The notes: generated by a model not told the origin, from the sequence alone. A DNA stretch of 64,000 nt from Rufibacter roseolus (GCF_017916365.1 NZ_JAFMSU010000002.1:806001-870000), one strand, 5' to 3'. Shown: positions 26,095 to 35,280, counted from the first letter of the stretch. Made by a program: numbers and translations.

Positions 26095-26334
26095 CTAAAG
26101 TTCTGACCCGTCCACCCCCAGGATACGGAGAAGCTCCGCCTGGTAACCGGCATCTTCAAGGGCATTCTCTACTTTCTGCGGATCTAAGCCAGAACCTGAG
26201 ATGCTGAGAATATTTTCCTGGGTTTGGGTGTCTATTTTCCAGTTTTCTATCTCCTTTACCTTACCCAGGAAAGGAGATACTTTGGCTATACCATCCTGGT
26301 CAGACACATTGGTTTTGAATTTGAGAATTTCCAT
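26095..26334 (-). CDS. Heavy-metal-associated-like (HMA-fold) small protein lacking CxxC
   Basis: 79 residues with the beta-alpha-beta-beta-alpha-beta pattern of an HMA domain: EILKFKTNVSDQDGIAKV, then WKIDTQTQENILSISGSG and PQKVENALEDAGYQAELL. The copper-binding CxxC of true metallochaperones is missing (NVSDQDG occupies that loop), so metal transfer is unlikely. Similar cysteine-free HMA proteins are found as isolated genes in Bacteroidetes. It has no obvious operon partner. Confidence 0.7.
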   Translation of the reverse strand: MEILKFKTNVSDQDGIAKVSPFLGKVKEIENWKIDTQTQENILSISGSGLDPQKVENALEDAGYQAELLRILGVDGSEL

Positions 26335-26593
26335 AATAGTAGCAGTTGTTTAAAGGAATCAATAAACAAATGGCTTTTAATACTTTGTCTTTTTAACTCG
26401 GTTTCCTGAAAAAGAGGGCAGAAACGAAGGCATTAAAAAGTTTTATTCGACATCGATCAAATTATTGCCCTAAAAGGACTTTTCTGTTTTGGTCCGTTTT
26501 TTACCCAATTAGGGCTTAACCGTATAATAAACAAACAGGATAGGAGAACGGGCTCTCAAATGAGGAAAACAAGCCGGTATAATTGATTGAAGT
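26335..26593. other. Short gap with a possible dispersed-element copy
   Basis: 259 bases. GGTCCGTTTTTTACC then CAATTAGGGCTTAAC at 26491-26520 resembles the dispersed element with a degenerate right arm. Nothing else is recognised. Confidence 0.35.
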
Positions 26594-26950
26594 TTAATCT
26601 GGTATGAAGTTGATATCCATGTCTTGGTTGAAGACCACGTAAACCCTTTTCCAGGGCTGGTCACCCAGCATTCTCCATTTGTGCCCGTTGCCGGTTGTAT
26701 CAGTGGCCAGCAGCACATCGCCGGGTTCCAGAATGAAAGTCTCGCCCAAGCTGGTGGTGAACTCCAGGGTTCCGGTCAGACTCATGACATACTGGGTGTT
26801 GGGGGCGGGGTGCCAGTCATATTCTGAATGGGGTGGCGTTTCCTTGAAATGGATGGAAAGCGCATGGGTGGATAGCTTCTCTTGAATGGTTCCTTGCGTA
26901 AAATGGGAGTGCCCATCTGCCCCAGTGTACAGTTTAAAAGCTCTGATCAT
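26594..26950 (-). CDS. Cupin-fold protein
   Basis: 118 residues forming one cupin barrel. Motif 1 is around DWHPAPNTQYVMSLTGTLEF and motif 2 around FILEPGDVLLATDTTGNGHK. The motif-1 histidine (WHPAP) and a motif-2 histidine (GHKW) could bind a metal, but the canonical spacing is loose. Cupins include dioxygenases, isomerases and sugar-binding proteins; the activity here cannot be assigned. The gene stands alone. Confidence 0.82.
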   Translation of the reverse strand: MIRAFKLYTGADGHSHFTQGTIQEKLSTHALSIHFKETPPHSEYDWHPAPNTQYVMSLTGTLEFTTSLGETFILEPGDVLLATDTTGNGHKWRMLGDQPWKRVYVVFNQDMDINFIPD

Positions 26951-27271
26951 ACGTGGTGGTTTCTGGTAGGTCTGTATATATACCTATCTGGCAGGAAGTA
27001 GTTACCTGGAATCTGAATGACATAATTGCTTGTCTTTTTAAATCATGGAAGGGAACCTGCCATCTTACGTCTTTCATAGTCCGTAGGCAAGGGCGTACAC
27101 GAGCCTGGGTTTTACAACGTTCTAGAACCAGTTGACTAAGTTAAAGTTATGGTGAGCCAGGCCAGGAAGTTGGAACAGGCAGTACCTACAAATCAGTTTT
27201 TTGCCTAAATTGGAAAAATAACCTTTTTTCTATATTCTAAGTAAGTGCGCAATAATACTTATCCCAAGGGC
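26951..27271. other. Intergenic region with candidate promoter of the cytoskeleton/motor cluster
   Basis: 321 bases between the divergent cupin gene and the cluster. No gene is evident. The last ~80 bases are A/T-rich and hold the promoter candidate at 27210-27238. Confidence 0.5.
27210..27238 (+). promoter_or_regulatory. Candidate promoter of the cytoskeleton/motor cluster
   Basis: TTG (27210-27212), an 18-base spacer, then TATATTCT (27231-27238), a partial match to TAnnTTTG. The start codon at 27272 lies 33 bases downstream. Confidence 0.35.
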
Positions 27272-28642
27272 ATGTACAGATCAAGGTGTATTCGTAGAGG
27301 TGAAATGCTACTGCTTTGCATGGCGCTGGTTTTCTCCGGTTGCTATAGAAAGGAATCCAAACAGGAGGGAACCCCCTCAGAAAAGTCATCGGCGCAGGAG
27401 CAAAGCCCCACGCAGAAGCCCGTAAACGAACCAACCGCAGAAAACCCACCCGCCGCCCAGGCCAAAGTAGACGTGGACCTGTACTTAGAGGTATCCAATG
27501 GCATGAAAGGTTTTATGCCACCGCCCGCTGCTGAAAAAGAGCCCACTGTTTTCCAGAAGCGGTTGAACAAGCTCATATCTGAGGTGCAGGATGGTATTTA
27601 CGTGGAAGACAAACGCTTTTACCTGGCCGGGCAGAACGCCCAGGGCCAGCCGGTGCTGGACAGCGTTGCCTACGGTACCCTCAAAAACACCATTACCAGC
27701 GGCATCAAAGCCAATGTACTGGGCACGCCGCTGCCCGACATGCTGCAGGCAGCCCTTGCCAATTCGTTGAAGCGTGGGGCGGTGACTGTGGTGGTCTCTG
27801 ATTTCATCCACGGACCAGACCCCAATAATCCGGGACAGTTCCTTTCCCTGGACTCAGACATCCGGAGCAGCCTGAAACAGGCCGAGCATGAGAATCTGGT
27901 AGTAGCGGTTTTGGCCGATGCGTCCCCGTTCTTCGGGAGTTTTTACCCTGCGGTGAAAAAACCGGCTGTAAAACGCACGCTCAACGGGGAGGAAGTGCCA
28001 TTCTACATCTGGGTTATTGGTAAACAGCAGGAGGTGCAGACCGTCACAAACAAGGTGCTGCGCGATCTGCCGGCTCAACAGGCATATTTTGGGTTTGACT
28101 ACCAGCGGGTTCCGTATTCGGCTATTCTTAAATCCAATACATTCAGACCCGCGGGCGTTGTGTATTGTACCAGCCGGACCGCTGAGGTATGTACCAGCGT
28201 AAATTTAATGCCGGAAAAAGACGAGCAGGTGGAGTTCACCATTGGATTGAACCTCAGCGATTTCCCGGCTTCCTTGCAGGACGTAGCTTACCTCAAGCAG
28301 CACCTGCGGCTGGCGGTGACCGGCGGAAAGGCGTCTATTGGTACAGTAATTGCAGCCTCGGAAGACGTGAAGGCCACCCCAGACCTGGCTCAATACACCC
28401 ACTTTGTGCGGGTACGGGTTCCGCAACTGACGGCCAACACGGGGTCTATCTCGCTTGCTTTGCCGCAGGTAGTGCCCACCTGGATTAGTCAGTGGTCTAC
28501 CGCCAACGACAACAACCCGGCCGGGGCTCCCAGGAAAACGTACCAGTTGAATTCAATTATGGAGGGCGTGCAGGCGCTCTACCGTGATAAAAGTGAAAAT
28601 GTGTTTAATGTAACCATGAAGTTTAACAAAGAAACCAAGTAA
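27272..28642 (+). CDS. Lipoprotein with a possible vWA-like domain; first gene of the cytoskeleton/motor cluster
   Basis: 456 residues from the ATG at 27272; the frame also opens at a GTG at 27245, but the ATG gives the better signal peptide. The lipobox is ALVFSGC with the lipid cysteine at 24. A Ser/Glu/Pro/Ala-rich linker (about 28-65) leads into a folded region. VDVDLYLEVSNGMKGF (about 66-81), KRGAVTVVVSDFIHG (about 166-180) and LVVAVLADASPFFGSF follow the strand order of a von Willebrand factor A domain. However, the metal-site DxSxS is replaced by EVSNG, so metal binding looks lost. The C-terminal ~180 residues (VEFTIGLNLSDFPASL onward) look like beta-sandwich. The fold is inferred by eye. 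It ends 2 nt before the next gene. It would be anchored in the outer or inner membrane facing the periplasm. Confidence 0.75.
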   Translation: MYRSRCIRRGEMLLLCMALVFSGCYRKESKQEGTPSEKSSAQEQSPTQKPVNEPTAENPPAAQAKVDVDLYLEVSNGMKGFMPPPAAEKEPTVFQKRLNKLISEVQDGIYVEDKRFYLAGQNAQGQPVLDSVAYGTLKNTITSGIKANVLGTPLPDMLQAALANSLKRGAVTVVVSDFIHGPDPNNPGQFLSLDSDIRSSLKQAEHENLVVAVLADASPFFGSFYPAVKKPAVKRTLNGEEVPFYIWVIGKQQEVQTVTNKVLRDLPAQQAYFGFDYQRVPYSAILKSNTFRPAGVVYCTSRTAEVCTSVNLMPEKDEQVEFTIGLNLSDFPASLQDVAYLKQHLRLAVTGGKASIGTVIAASEDVKATPDLAQYTHFVRVRVPQLTANTGSISLALPQVVPTWISQWSTANDNNPAGAPRKTYQLNSIMEGVQALYRDKSENVFNVTMKFNKETK

Positions 28643-28644
28643 GG

Positions 28645-29058
28645 ATGATCCAAAATTTCTTCTCCGGGCTCTATGAATTGTTCCTGGGCCGCCCCATGCC
28701 TGCCAACTACACCAATGATTACCGCGAGGTGGTGTTCCCCAACACCGGTATCCAACTCATATTGATCTCGCTGGCGCTGGTCATCCTGTATTACTACGTT
28801 TTTAACCGGGTTATGAGCACCGGGTTTTACAAGCCCATTCACTGGACCATCATGCTCATCATCAACGCCGTGATTGCCTTCATTGTGCCTATTACTCAGG
28901 TAAACAACAATGGCATTGAAACCCATTCTTACACCTACACCTTTGCGCTGGTGAACGCCATTCTCAGCCTTATTCTGTTTTTCATTTTCTCATTGCTGCT
29001 TAAAAAAGGATCTGTCCAGGCCTGGACTACTCCTATGAAATGGCCCCACACAAGATAA
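28645..29058 (+). CDS. Small three-helix membrane protein of the cytoskeleton/motor cluster
   Basis: 137 residues, with hydrophobic segments at about 35-53 (TGIQLILISLALVILYYYV), 66-84 (HWTIMLIINAVIAFIVPIT) and 97-119 (TYTFALVNAILSLILFFIFS). The N-terminal 30 residues (NFFSGLYELFLGRPMPANYT) are amphipathic; the C-terminus is short and basic. I recognise no family. It is wedged between the lipoprotein (2 nt) and the tubulin-like gene (3 nt), so it is surely co-translated with them and could anchor the GTPase to the inner membrane. Confidence 0.8.
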   Translation: MIQNFFSGLYELFLGRPMPANYTNDYREVVFPNTGIQLILISLALVILYYYVFNRVMSTGFYKPIHWTIMLIINAVIAFIVPITQVNNNGIETHSYTYTFALVNAILSLILFFIFSLLLKKGSVQAWTTPMKWPHTR

Positions 29059-29061
29059 ACT

Positions 29062-30513
29062 ATGGCAAAACTTTTTGTATTTGGAATTGGGGGCACGGGC
29101 TCCAGGGTCATCCGCTCGCTGGTCATGCTCATGGCCGCCGGAGTCAAGATCAAGAACTGTGACAAGATAGTACCCATCATCATTGACCCCGACACCCAGA
29201 ACGGGGACATGAACCGCACCGTGGAACTGCTTAAAACCTACAAGCACCTCCACGACCAGTTAGGCAAGCGCGAAGAAGGCTTCTTCCACACCAACATCAG
29301 CACGCTCTCCAGCATTGCCGGCGACGGTTCCTCCAAGATCAGAGATTCTTTTGTGTACGATTTCGGGGGCATCAACAAGCCTTTTAAAGACCACGTGGGC
29401 TACAACCAATTGGACATTGACTCCCAGGCGCTGGTAGACCTTCTCTTCACTCCTGAGAACCTGAACAACAGCCTGGACGTTGGCTTCAGGGGTAGCCCCA
29501 ACGTGGGCAGCGTGGTCTTAAACGAAATCATCGATTCACCGGAGATGCGTTTCTTCGCCTCCAATTTCCAGGCCGGAGACCGCATTTTCTTCGTGAGCTC
29601 CATCTTTGGGGGCACCGGGGCGGCAGGTTTCCCGCTCTTGCTGAAGAACTTTAAGGATGTGCATTCCAAACTGCCCAATGCCTCTAGCCTAAACTCGGCG
29701 CTGACCGGAGCCATGGTGGTGTTGCCGTATTTCTCCCTGGAGCAGCCCGCACCTGGCGTGGAGGCGGATTTTATTGACTCCAACACCTTTACCACCAAAG
29801 CCAAGGACGCGCTTTCTTATTACCAAAACCACCTCACCGGGGTGAACGCGACCTACTACATCGGGGACACCCCGGACAAACCGCTGGAGAATAACCCAGG
29901 CCGCGCAAGCCAGAAAAACGATGCGCACCTGATTGAGTTGCTCAGCGCCCTGTCCATCATTGATTTCATGGACTACTCTGACAACGAGCTCACCGGATCT
30001 TCTCATTACCATGAGTTCGGTTTAAGAGAGGACGTGGATAATGTGCAGTTTTCAAATTTTGACCAAGAAACGCGCGACCGTTTGGCCAAGCAGCTCATCA
30101 GGTTCCATTACTTCTCCCGCTACTACAACACCCACGTGCCCGAAGATGCGCAGGCGGCCTACGCCAAAGGAGTGGACCTGGCCGGCGCCATCCGCAATGA
30201 GCCGGTCTTCAAGGAACTGAATAAGTTTCTCAACAGTCCAGAGTACGGTTATGAATCATGGTTGAGAGAGTTGGGTCGATTGGAGCGCACTTTCTCCGCG
30301 TTCAACCTCAACGAGCCAGATTTCAACCGCATGGTCTCAGACAAGCAGGTAGAAACCGGTTTCCTGAACAAGGGCATTCACCAGGGATCATTCGTGAAAG
30401 AGCTGAACCGCGCCTCAGAATCCATCACAGACCGCGAGCCCTTCAAAGCCACCATCAAGGCTTTTGAGATTGCCACCAATAGGTTGGTAGAGGAAAAGCT
30501 GAAATATTCCTGA
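29062..30513 (+). CDS. Tubulin/FtsZ-like GTPase (Tubulin_2 type)
   Basis: 483 residues. The N-terminal strand and first loop read LFVFGIGGTGSRVIRSL (glycines 8-13), the nucleotide-binding T1 loop of the tubulin superfamily. DKIVPIIIDPDTQNGD follows as the T2/T3 region. IFGGTGAAGFPLLLKNF (about 181-197) corresponds to the tubulin signature GGGTGTG, slightly degenerate. FSNFDQETRDRLAKQLIRFH and later helices complete the polymerisation domain. It is not cell-division FtsZ: the signature differs, the flanking genes are wrong and there is no FtsA-binding tail. It belongs with the FtsZ-like families suspected of membrane remodelling. It sits directly upstream of an actin-like ATPase. GTP-dependent filament formation is inferred from family. 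Confidence 0.85.
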   Translation: MAKLFVFGIGGTGSRVIRSLVMLMAAGVKIKNCDKIVPIIIDPDTQNGDMNRTVELLKTYKHLHDQLGKREEGFFHTNISTLSSIAGDGSSKIRDSFVYDFGGINKPFKDHVGYNQLDIDSQALVDLLFTPENLNNSLDVGFRGSPNVGSVVLNEIIDSPEMRFFASNFQAGDRIFFVSSIFGGTGAAGFPLLLKNFKDVHSKLPNASSLNSALTGAMVVLPYFSLEQPAPGVEADFIDSNTFTTKAKDALSYYQNHLTGVNATYYIGDTPDKPLENNPGRASQKNDAHLIELLSALSIIDFMDYSDNELTGSSHYHEFGLREDVDNVQFSNFDQETRDRLAKQLIRFHYFSRYYNTHVPEDAQAAYAKGVDLAGAIRNEPVFKELNKFLNSPEYGYESWLRELGRLERTFSAFNLNEPDFNRMVSDKQVETGFLNKGIHQGSFVKELNRASESITDREPFKATIKAFEIATNRLVEEKLKYS

Positions 30514-30674
30514 TGTGCTCAAACTAGTTTTTAGGGTAATTTCTTGAAAACATCCTTAGAACAGAAAATCAAACAGGGTTTGCCCTTTGGCCAACCATCA
30601 AAAGGGAGGGTATTGTAAATGACCATAGTCGTTTAGCGCCTCTTTCTTCAAAAACACCTTAAAAAGACAGATTT
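30514..30674. other. Spacer inside the cluster with two dispersed-element copies
   Basis: 161 bases, long for this otherwise tight cluster. It carries a weak copy (30534-30562) and a good copy (30636-30665) of the dispersed ~30-nt element. No terminator or convincing promoter is seen. Confidence 0.45.
30636..30665 (+). repeat. Copy of the dispersed ~30-nt intergenic element
   Basis: GCGCCTCTTTCTTC then AAAAACACCTTAAAAA, ten bases before the start of the actin-like ATPase gene and so within its 5' leader. Confidence 0.45.
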
Positions 30675-33600
30675 ATGCCGAAAGTACTTCGTCTTCATAA
30701 AACCGGCTCAAACGTAGAAGGGTGGGCGAAAACCGCCCAGATCACCAGCACCGAGATTAAAGACATGGTGGACGGGGCCGGCGGAAGGGCGCAGAAAATC
30801 AACGCCTCCATTCCAACGCCGTTTGCCCGCATGCACCTGTTTGAGACAGCGTTTGACTTTGTGAAGCAAGGGGTCACCAGCACCCACAACAGCATCTACC
30901 ATAAGTTTGTGACCCATTTCTGGGACTTGTGGGAATTGCTCTACAACCACCAAAGCTACGCGCAGGGCGGAAACAAGATCGTGATCCGGCGCTGGAACAA
31001 ACACCAGCAGCTCGCGGCCATGCAGGCGAACCAGAACACGCACCTGCTGGGCAAGACTTTGGAGCTGTTCATGAATGACAGTCGGTTCCATGGGGTAGAG
31101 GATCTGTTCCTGTTCTACCTGGAATCAACTTCGCCCCGTGGTGACCGGAGCCTGCAGTTGCTGGGCGGTACCTCGCCGCTGACCTTCCTGTTTGTGTCGC
31201 CCAATGTGCAGCCGCTGGCCATTAACCGGGCGCAGAACGTGGGTGTGTACTTTGACAACAACTACATTTCTCTCAATGACCGCGAGCGCGACTTCAAAGA
31301 GTACGTGCACAAGCTGTTTGTCTCTAATCCGGAATACATCCGTGCCTTCCCGGCCGTGTATAATTCCCTGGATGAACACCTGCTCAAAAGCATCAGCATG
31401 TCAGGCGTGGGGGGGCAGGCGGGCATCTCCGCTGAATACCTGCCGTTGGTAGACCTGCAGCAGAATCCGGTACACGTGGGCCATCTTACCTTTTTAGTGA
31501 AGAAAGACCAGACCGCGGTAACCAGCAGCGACCTGTTCCTGCGGCCAACCAACACCATGTTCTCCGGTGACCGACCCATCGTGCTGAAACCAGACCTACG
31601 TCTGGCGCCGCACGTGAAGTACGTGAACAACCTGGCCTGGCCGGCTAACACCAACGTGGGGTACTCAGACAACAAAGAAATTGAGGCCCGTTCCCTGCCC
31701 GGGGTAGGTTTCAACTATCCGTACCTCACTGTTAATGACTTGTTGCAGGAAACCATCGTGCAGGTTCCTTATGAGGTGAACACCGACCGTTTTTACAGCG
31801 GTACGGTGCTGTACCAACCCGGTGTGACCGAGAAGGTTTTCAATTACCTGTTGCCGGTAACCAGCCTGTACTTCCAGTATTTTACGCCCCAGGACCTGGC
31901 CACGCACCTCACTTTCTACGTGGATGTGAACCACGTGCGGGTGACTTTGTCTATCCCTACGGAGAAGGGCAATGTGGTTTACGAGCGCAGCTACTATGAC
32001 AACCCGTTGAACTCCAAGGATGCCCACGGCGAGATCATCCCTGAAAAAGGGCATATCTTGAAGTCACGAGTGGGCATTGGCGTGTTTCCGTTCTACAAGT
32101 TCACCGATGCGCCTACCTACAATGATTTCTACAAGGTAATGCTGGTAGACGAGGACATTGATCCTTTGTTGGTAAATAGAAACCATTCGCTAAACTTCTA
32201 CGCCGGCGGACGGCAACTGGAAGCCAGCGGAGGATTAATCTCTGCCACCTCGCAGCGACGGACGAAGAAAAGCAACGCCAGCGCCGGCAGCACTTACTAC
32301 GAGATCAGGGGCACGCACTTTGACGTGGCCGAGCTGGTGCACACGGGCGTGGACGTAACCGGCCGGGCTTTGATCGTGCCTAAGTTCCAGGAAGTGCAGC
32401 AGGGCATCCAGACCTTTACCTTCGCCATTGACTTCGGAACCTCCAACACGCACATTGCTTATACCTCGGGAGCGAACCAACCTCCTAAGGAGTTCTCCAT
32501 CACGGCCAATGACCAGCAATTGGTGATGCTGAACAAGCCCTCTGATGATACCTCTTTATCGGATTACCAGCGGTTCCATAAGCGGGGCTTCGGGCGATTG
32601 TTTGCGGTGGAGACCCTGCTTAAGCGCGAGTTCCTGCCCTTGATTATCAACTCCGGCGGATCTTTGTACACTTTCCCCACTAGAACGGCAACCTGCGAAT
32701 CCATTGACTTTGAGAACCAGATTCCCAGCTTGTTTGGGAACATCAACATCGGATTCTCCATCAATACCGAAGGCACGCACCAGGATCAGTACAAGCAGAA
32801 TTACCACACGGACCTGAAGTGGAGTGAGACGCTGTCTAACACTGGGAAGCGCCGGATTGAGGCTTTCTTCACCGAGATCATGCTGCTCATCAAAAACAAG
32901 GTAGTCCTGAACCACGGCAATGTGGCCAACACCAAGGTGGTGTGGTTCGCGCCGCTGAGCTTTGATGATTACTCCCGCAACATGTTCCAGAACGTGTGGG
33001 ACGGCGTTTACCACAACATTTTTAAAAACGGCCGCAATACGGCCTGCATCACTGAGTCGGTGGCGCCGTTCTACTATCTGTCCAGAACCGGAGTAGTAGT
33101 GCCCAGCCAGGACGAGAACCTCATCAACGTGGACATAGGCGGCGGTACCACCGATGTACTTTTATTTACGAACCGCAAACCCTCGCACAGCGCCTCTTTC
33201 CGCTTTGCCGGGAATGACCTGTGGGGCGATGGCTTCGCCTCGGTGAAGACAAGCAAGGACAATGGTTTGCTGCAATACGGCGTGGCCCACGTGCTGCAGA
33301 TCCCGCTCACCGAGGAAGGCAAGGAGTACAAGAAGTTCCTGGAGACCGCGCTGGATAACCCGGATTTCTCCTCGGCAGACATCACCAGCTTGCTCTTCAG
33401 CTATGACAAGGAACTGCACTATAGCTCTCAGCTTTTGCAGGCTCGTCAGCTGCGTTTGATGTTCTATTTGCACTTCGGGGCGTTGATGTACCACCTGGCG
33501 CAGCTCACCCAGCAGTTGGGCACCCAGGTGCCTCGGTACATCTGTTTCAGTGGGCAGGGAAGTTTGTACATCAAACTGCTGGCAGCCGGCAACAACCTGT

Positions 33601-34130
33601 CTAACGTTGAGCGATACGCCAAAACAATCTTTAGGAAAGTGACGGGCCAGGAAGCACCGGGCAACTTCAAACTGGTGTTGGTTGACAACCCTAAACAGGT
33701 TACGGCCAACGGCGGCGCCATGGCCCTGGAAGGCAACAACCTGTCTGACCTCACTGACATTCCGATCATGCGCCCTACGGGAGCTGCCTCCGGCGAGGAT
33801 GCTTTGAGAGCGGTGAACAAAAGCCAGATCTCTTCCACCATCCGCCAGGAAGTGCTGGATAATGTGATGAACTGCCTTGAAATGCTGCTGGACGATGCGG
33901 ACATCGCACCGCTCATGCGCTCAATGGGTGTGGAGGTTGATCCGCACTGGATCCTGAATTTCATGCGCTCCAACATCCAGGACAGCTATACCATGGTGCT
34001 GGAAGAAACCCTCAGAGGCCTCTCTGACCGGGAGCTCATTCCGGAGACCATGTTCTTCATGCCCCTGAAACAATCGCTGTATTTGTTGTCTAAAGAATTA
34101 TATCAGCAACAGGTAGGCGCATTTGTTTAA
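30675..34130 (+). CDS. Giant actin/Hsp70-fold ATPase with a ~560-residue unknown N-terminal region
   Basis: 1151 residues. The actin/Hsp70 ATPase domain occupies roughly 575-1045. Phosphate 1 is TFAIDFGTSNTHIAYTSG (near 581-598), phosphate 2 is INVDIGGGTTDVLLF (near 817-831), and the adenosine loop is YICFSGQGSLYIKLLA (near 955-970), followed by ANGGAMALEG. All three nucleotide motifs are intact. Residues 1-560 resemble nothing I know. They begin KVLRLHKTGSNVEGWAKTA, contain Leu/Phe/His-rich helical stretches and then a beta-rich segment, and probably bind partners. The C-terminal ~100 residues are helical. There is no signal peptide, so it should act in the cytosol at the membrane. The overall layout recalls SrfB-like large actin-family proteins, but identity is unproven. 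A perfect terminator follows 8 nt after the stop. Confidence 0.85.
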   Translation: MPKVLRLHKTGSNVEGWAKTAQITSTEIKDMVDGAGGRAQKINASIPTPFARMHLFETAFDFVKQGVTSTHNSIYHKFVTHFWDLWELLYNHQSYAQGGNKIVIRRWNKHQQLAAMQANQNTHLLGKTLELFMNDSRFHGVEDLFLFYLESTSPRGDRSLQLLGGTSPLTFLFVSPNVQPLAINRAQNVGVYFDNNYISLNDRERDFKEYVHKLFVSNPEYIRAFPAVYNSLDEHLLKSISMSGVGGQAGISAEYLPLVDLQQNPVHVGHLTFLVKKDQTAVTSSDLFLRPTNTMFSGDRPIVLKPDLRLAPHVKYVNNLAWPANTNVGYSDNKEIEARSLPGVGFNYPYLTVNDLLQETIVQVPYEVNTDRFYSGTVLYQPGVTEKVFNYLLPVTSLYFQYFTPQDLATHLTFYVDVNHVRVTLSIPTEKGNVVYERSYYDNPLNSKDAHGEIIPEKGHILKSRVGIGVFPFYKFTDAPTYNDFYKVMLVDEDIDPLLVNRNHSLNFYAGGRQLEASGGLISATSQRRTKKSNASAGSTYYEIRGTHFDVAELVHTGVDVTGRALIVPKFQEVQQGIQTFTFAIDFGTSNTHIAYTSGANQPPKEFSITANDQQLVMLNKPSDDTSLSDYQRFHKRGFGRLFAVETLLKREFLPLIINSGGSLYTFPTRTATCESIDFENQIPSLFGNINIGFSINTEGTHQDQYKQNYHTDLKWSETLSNTGKRRIEAFFTEIMLLIKNKVVLNHGNVANTKVVWFAPLSFDDYSRNMFQNVWDGVYHNIFKNGRNTACITESVAPFYYLSRTGVVVPSQDENLINVDIGGGTTDVLLFTNRKPSHSASFRFAGNDLWGDGFASVKTSKDNGLLQYGVAHVLQIPLTEEGKEYKKFLETALDNPDFSSADITSLLFSYDKELHYSSQLLQARQLRLMFYLHFGALMYHLAQLTQQLGTQVPRYICFSGQGSLYIKLLAAGNNLSNVERYAKTIFRKVTGQEAPGNFKLVLVDNPKQVTANGGAMALEGNNLSDLTDIPIMRPTGAASGEDALRAVNKSQISSTIRQEVLDNVMNCLEMLLDDADIAPLMRSMGVEVDPHWILNFMRSNIQDSYTMVLEETLRGLSDRELIPETMFFMPLKQSLYLLSKELYQQQVGAFV

Positions 34131-34137
34131 CTTTGAT

Positions 34138-34175
34138 GCCTCAGATGCCATAGCCAAACGCATCTGAGGCTTTTT
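34138..34175 (+). terminator. Rho-independent terminator inside the cluster
   Basis: Perfect 11-bp stem GCCTCAGATGC (34138-34148) / GCATCTGAGGC (34160-34170) followed by T5. It divides the first four genes from the last three, so the halves may be expressed at different levels. Confidence 0.9.
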
Positions 34176-34209
34176 GTTACGTCATTTATATTCAAAAACT
34201 ATTTACGGT

Positions 34210-35250
34210 ATGGCATATGTACCTATCATCTTAGGAGTTGTGGCACTTATTGTCGCGGGATTCACCTTTTTTAAAATGGGCGGGATCGTGTCTAGAACGA
34301 AGTCCTTGGAAAGGAAAAACCGCGAGCTGGAAGCAGGTCTCAAGTCCTTGGAAAACCAATTGAGAAGAAGCGCCAAGAACCAGCCGCAAGACAATGGTCG
34401 GCAGCAAGGTCGCGGAAACCAGCAGAATCCGCAACCCCAACAACCTAAGGCCCAACAGCCTCAGGAGCAAAAACAGAGAAACCAGAACCAGCAACCCGGC
34501 CGTGCCCAGCAAGAACCGCGCGGAACCCAAGGCCAACCACAGCAGCCGCGTCAACCACAGGAGCCCCGCCAAAAGCAGGAGGGACAACCCCAGCAGCAGA
34601 GACCACCGCGTGAGCCCAGAGAGCAGCGCCAGCCCCAAGAACCACGGGAGCCGCGTCAACCACAGGAGCAGCGCCAGAGACAACCCCAACAGCCACAGCA
34701 GCAGCCCGTGGCCGGAGGCGCCCAACCAGCCCGCGAACCTCGTCAGCCGCAGCAACAACAGAGAAGAAACGAAAACAGAAGACGTGAGCCGGTCATGGCC
34801 GGTGAGGACCAGAGCCCTGCCGGGCAGCCAGTTCCAACCGCTACCTTAGGCCAGGGCATTGTGGGCGATGACCTCCTGAGCGAATTGACCCAACAGGCCG
34901 CTCCTGCCCCAACGCCTGCTCCCGAGCCGGTGAGCCGTACTCGTTACGCCATCATCCCCGAGGACGGTACCATTAAAACGCACCAGTTGCAGCAGCGCCC
35001 AGATTCAGATTCTTACCTGGAAATTGACTCACCCACCGAAGGGATCCCCACCACCAATTATCGGTTTAATCTGGGCGGCAACCAGGCCTTTGTGATCTCG
35101 CAGGGAATGGACCGTCTGGAGAACGCATTTTCTTTTGAGAAGCCTTCTAACCGCATGGTCAGCAAAATCATCCAACAAGGTGATGGGGTGCTGGTGAGAA
35201 CCAGTGCCGGCTGGAAAATACAGGAAAAAGCCAGAATTGATTTCCGGTAA
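34210..35250 (+). CDS. Membrane-anchored Pro/Gln-rich protein of the cytoskeleton/motor cluster
   Basis: 346 residues from the ATG at 34210; an upstream in-frame TTG would add 12 residues overlapping the terminator. Residues 3-20 (YVPIILGVVALIVAGFTF) are a transmembrane helix. About 27-52 is a short coiled coil (SLERKNRELEAGLKSLENQL). About 55-200 is an extreme Pro/Gln/Arg/Asn-rich low-complexity tract made of QPQEPR-like units. The last ~100 residues form a compact domain (TRYAIIPEDGTIKTHQLQQR to WKIQEKARIDFR). I do not recognise a family. The architecture suits a tether: membrane anchor, long flexible arm, small docking domain. Its codon and amino-acid bias are unlike the neighbours because of the repeats. 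Confidence 0.75.
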   Translation: MAYVPIILGVVALIVAGFTFFKMGGIVSRTKSLERKNRELEAGLKSLENQLRRSAKNQPQDNGRQQGRGNQQNPQPQQPKAQQPQEQKQRNQNQQPGRAQQEPRGTQGQPQQPRQPQEPRQKQEGQPQQQRPPREPREQRQPQEPREPRQPQEQRQRQPQQPQQQPVAGGAQPAREPRQPQQQQRRNENRRREPVMAGEDQSPAGQPVPTATLGQGIVGDDLLSELTQQAAPAPTPAPEPVSRTRYAIIPEDGTIKTHQLQQRPDSDSYLEIDSPTEGIPTTNYRFNLGGNQAFVISQGMDRLENAFSFEKPSNRMVSKIIQQGDGVLVRTSAGWKIQEKARIDFR

Positions 35251-35280
35251 GCTTTAGTCAGAAGCTGTCTTTGAAAGTAA

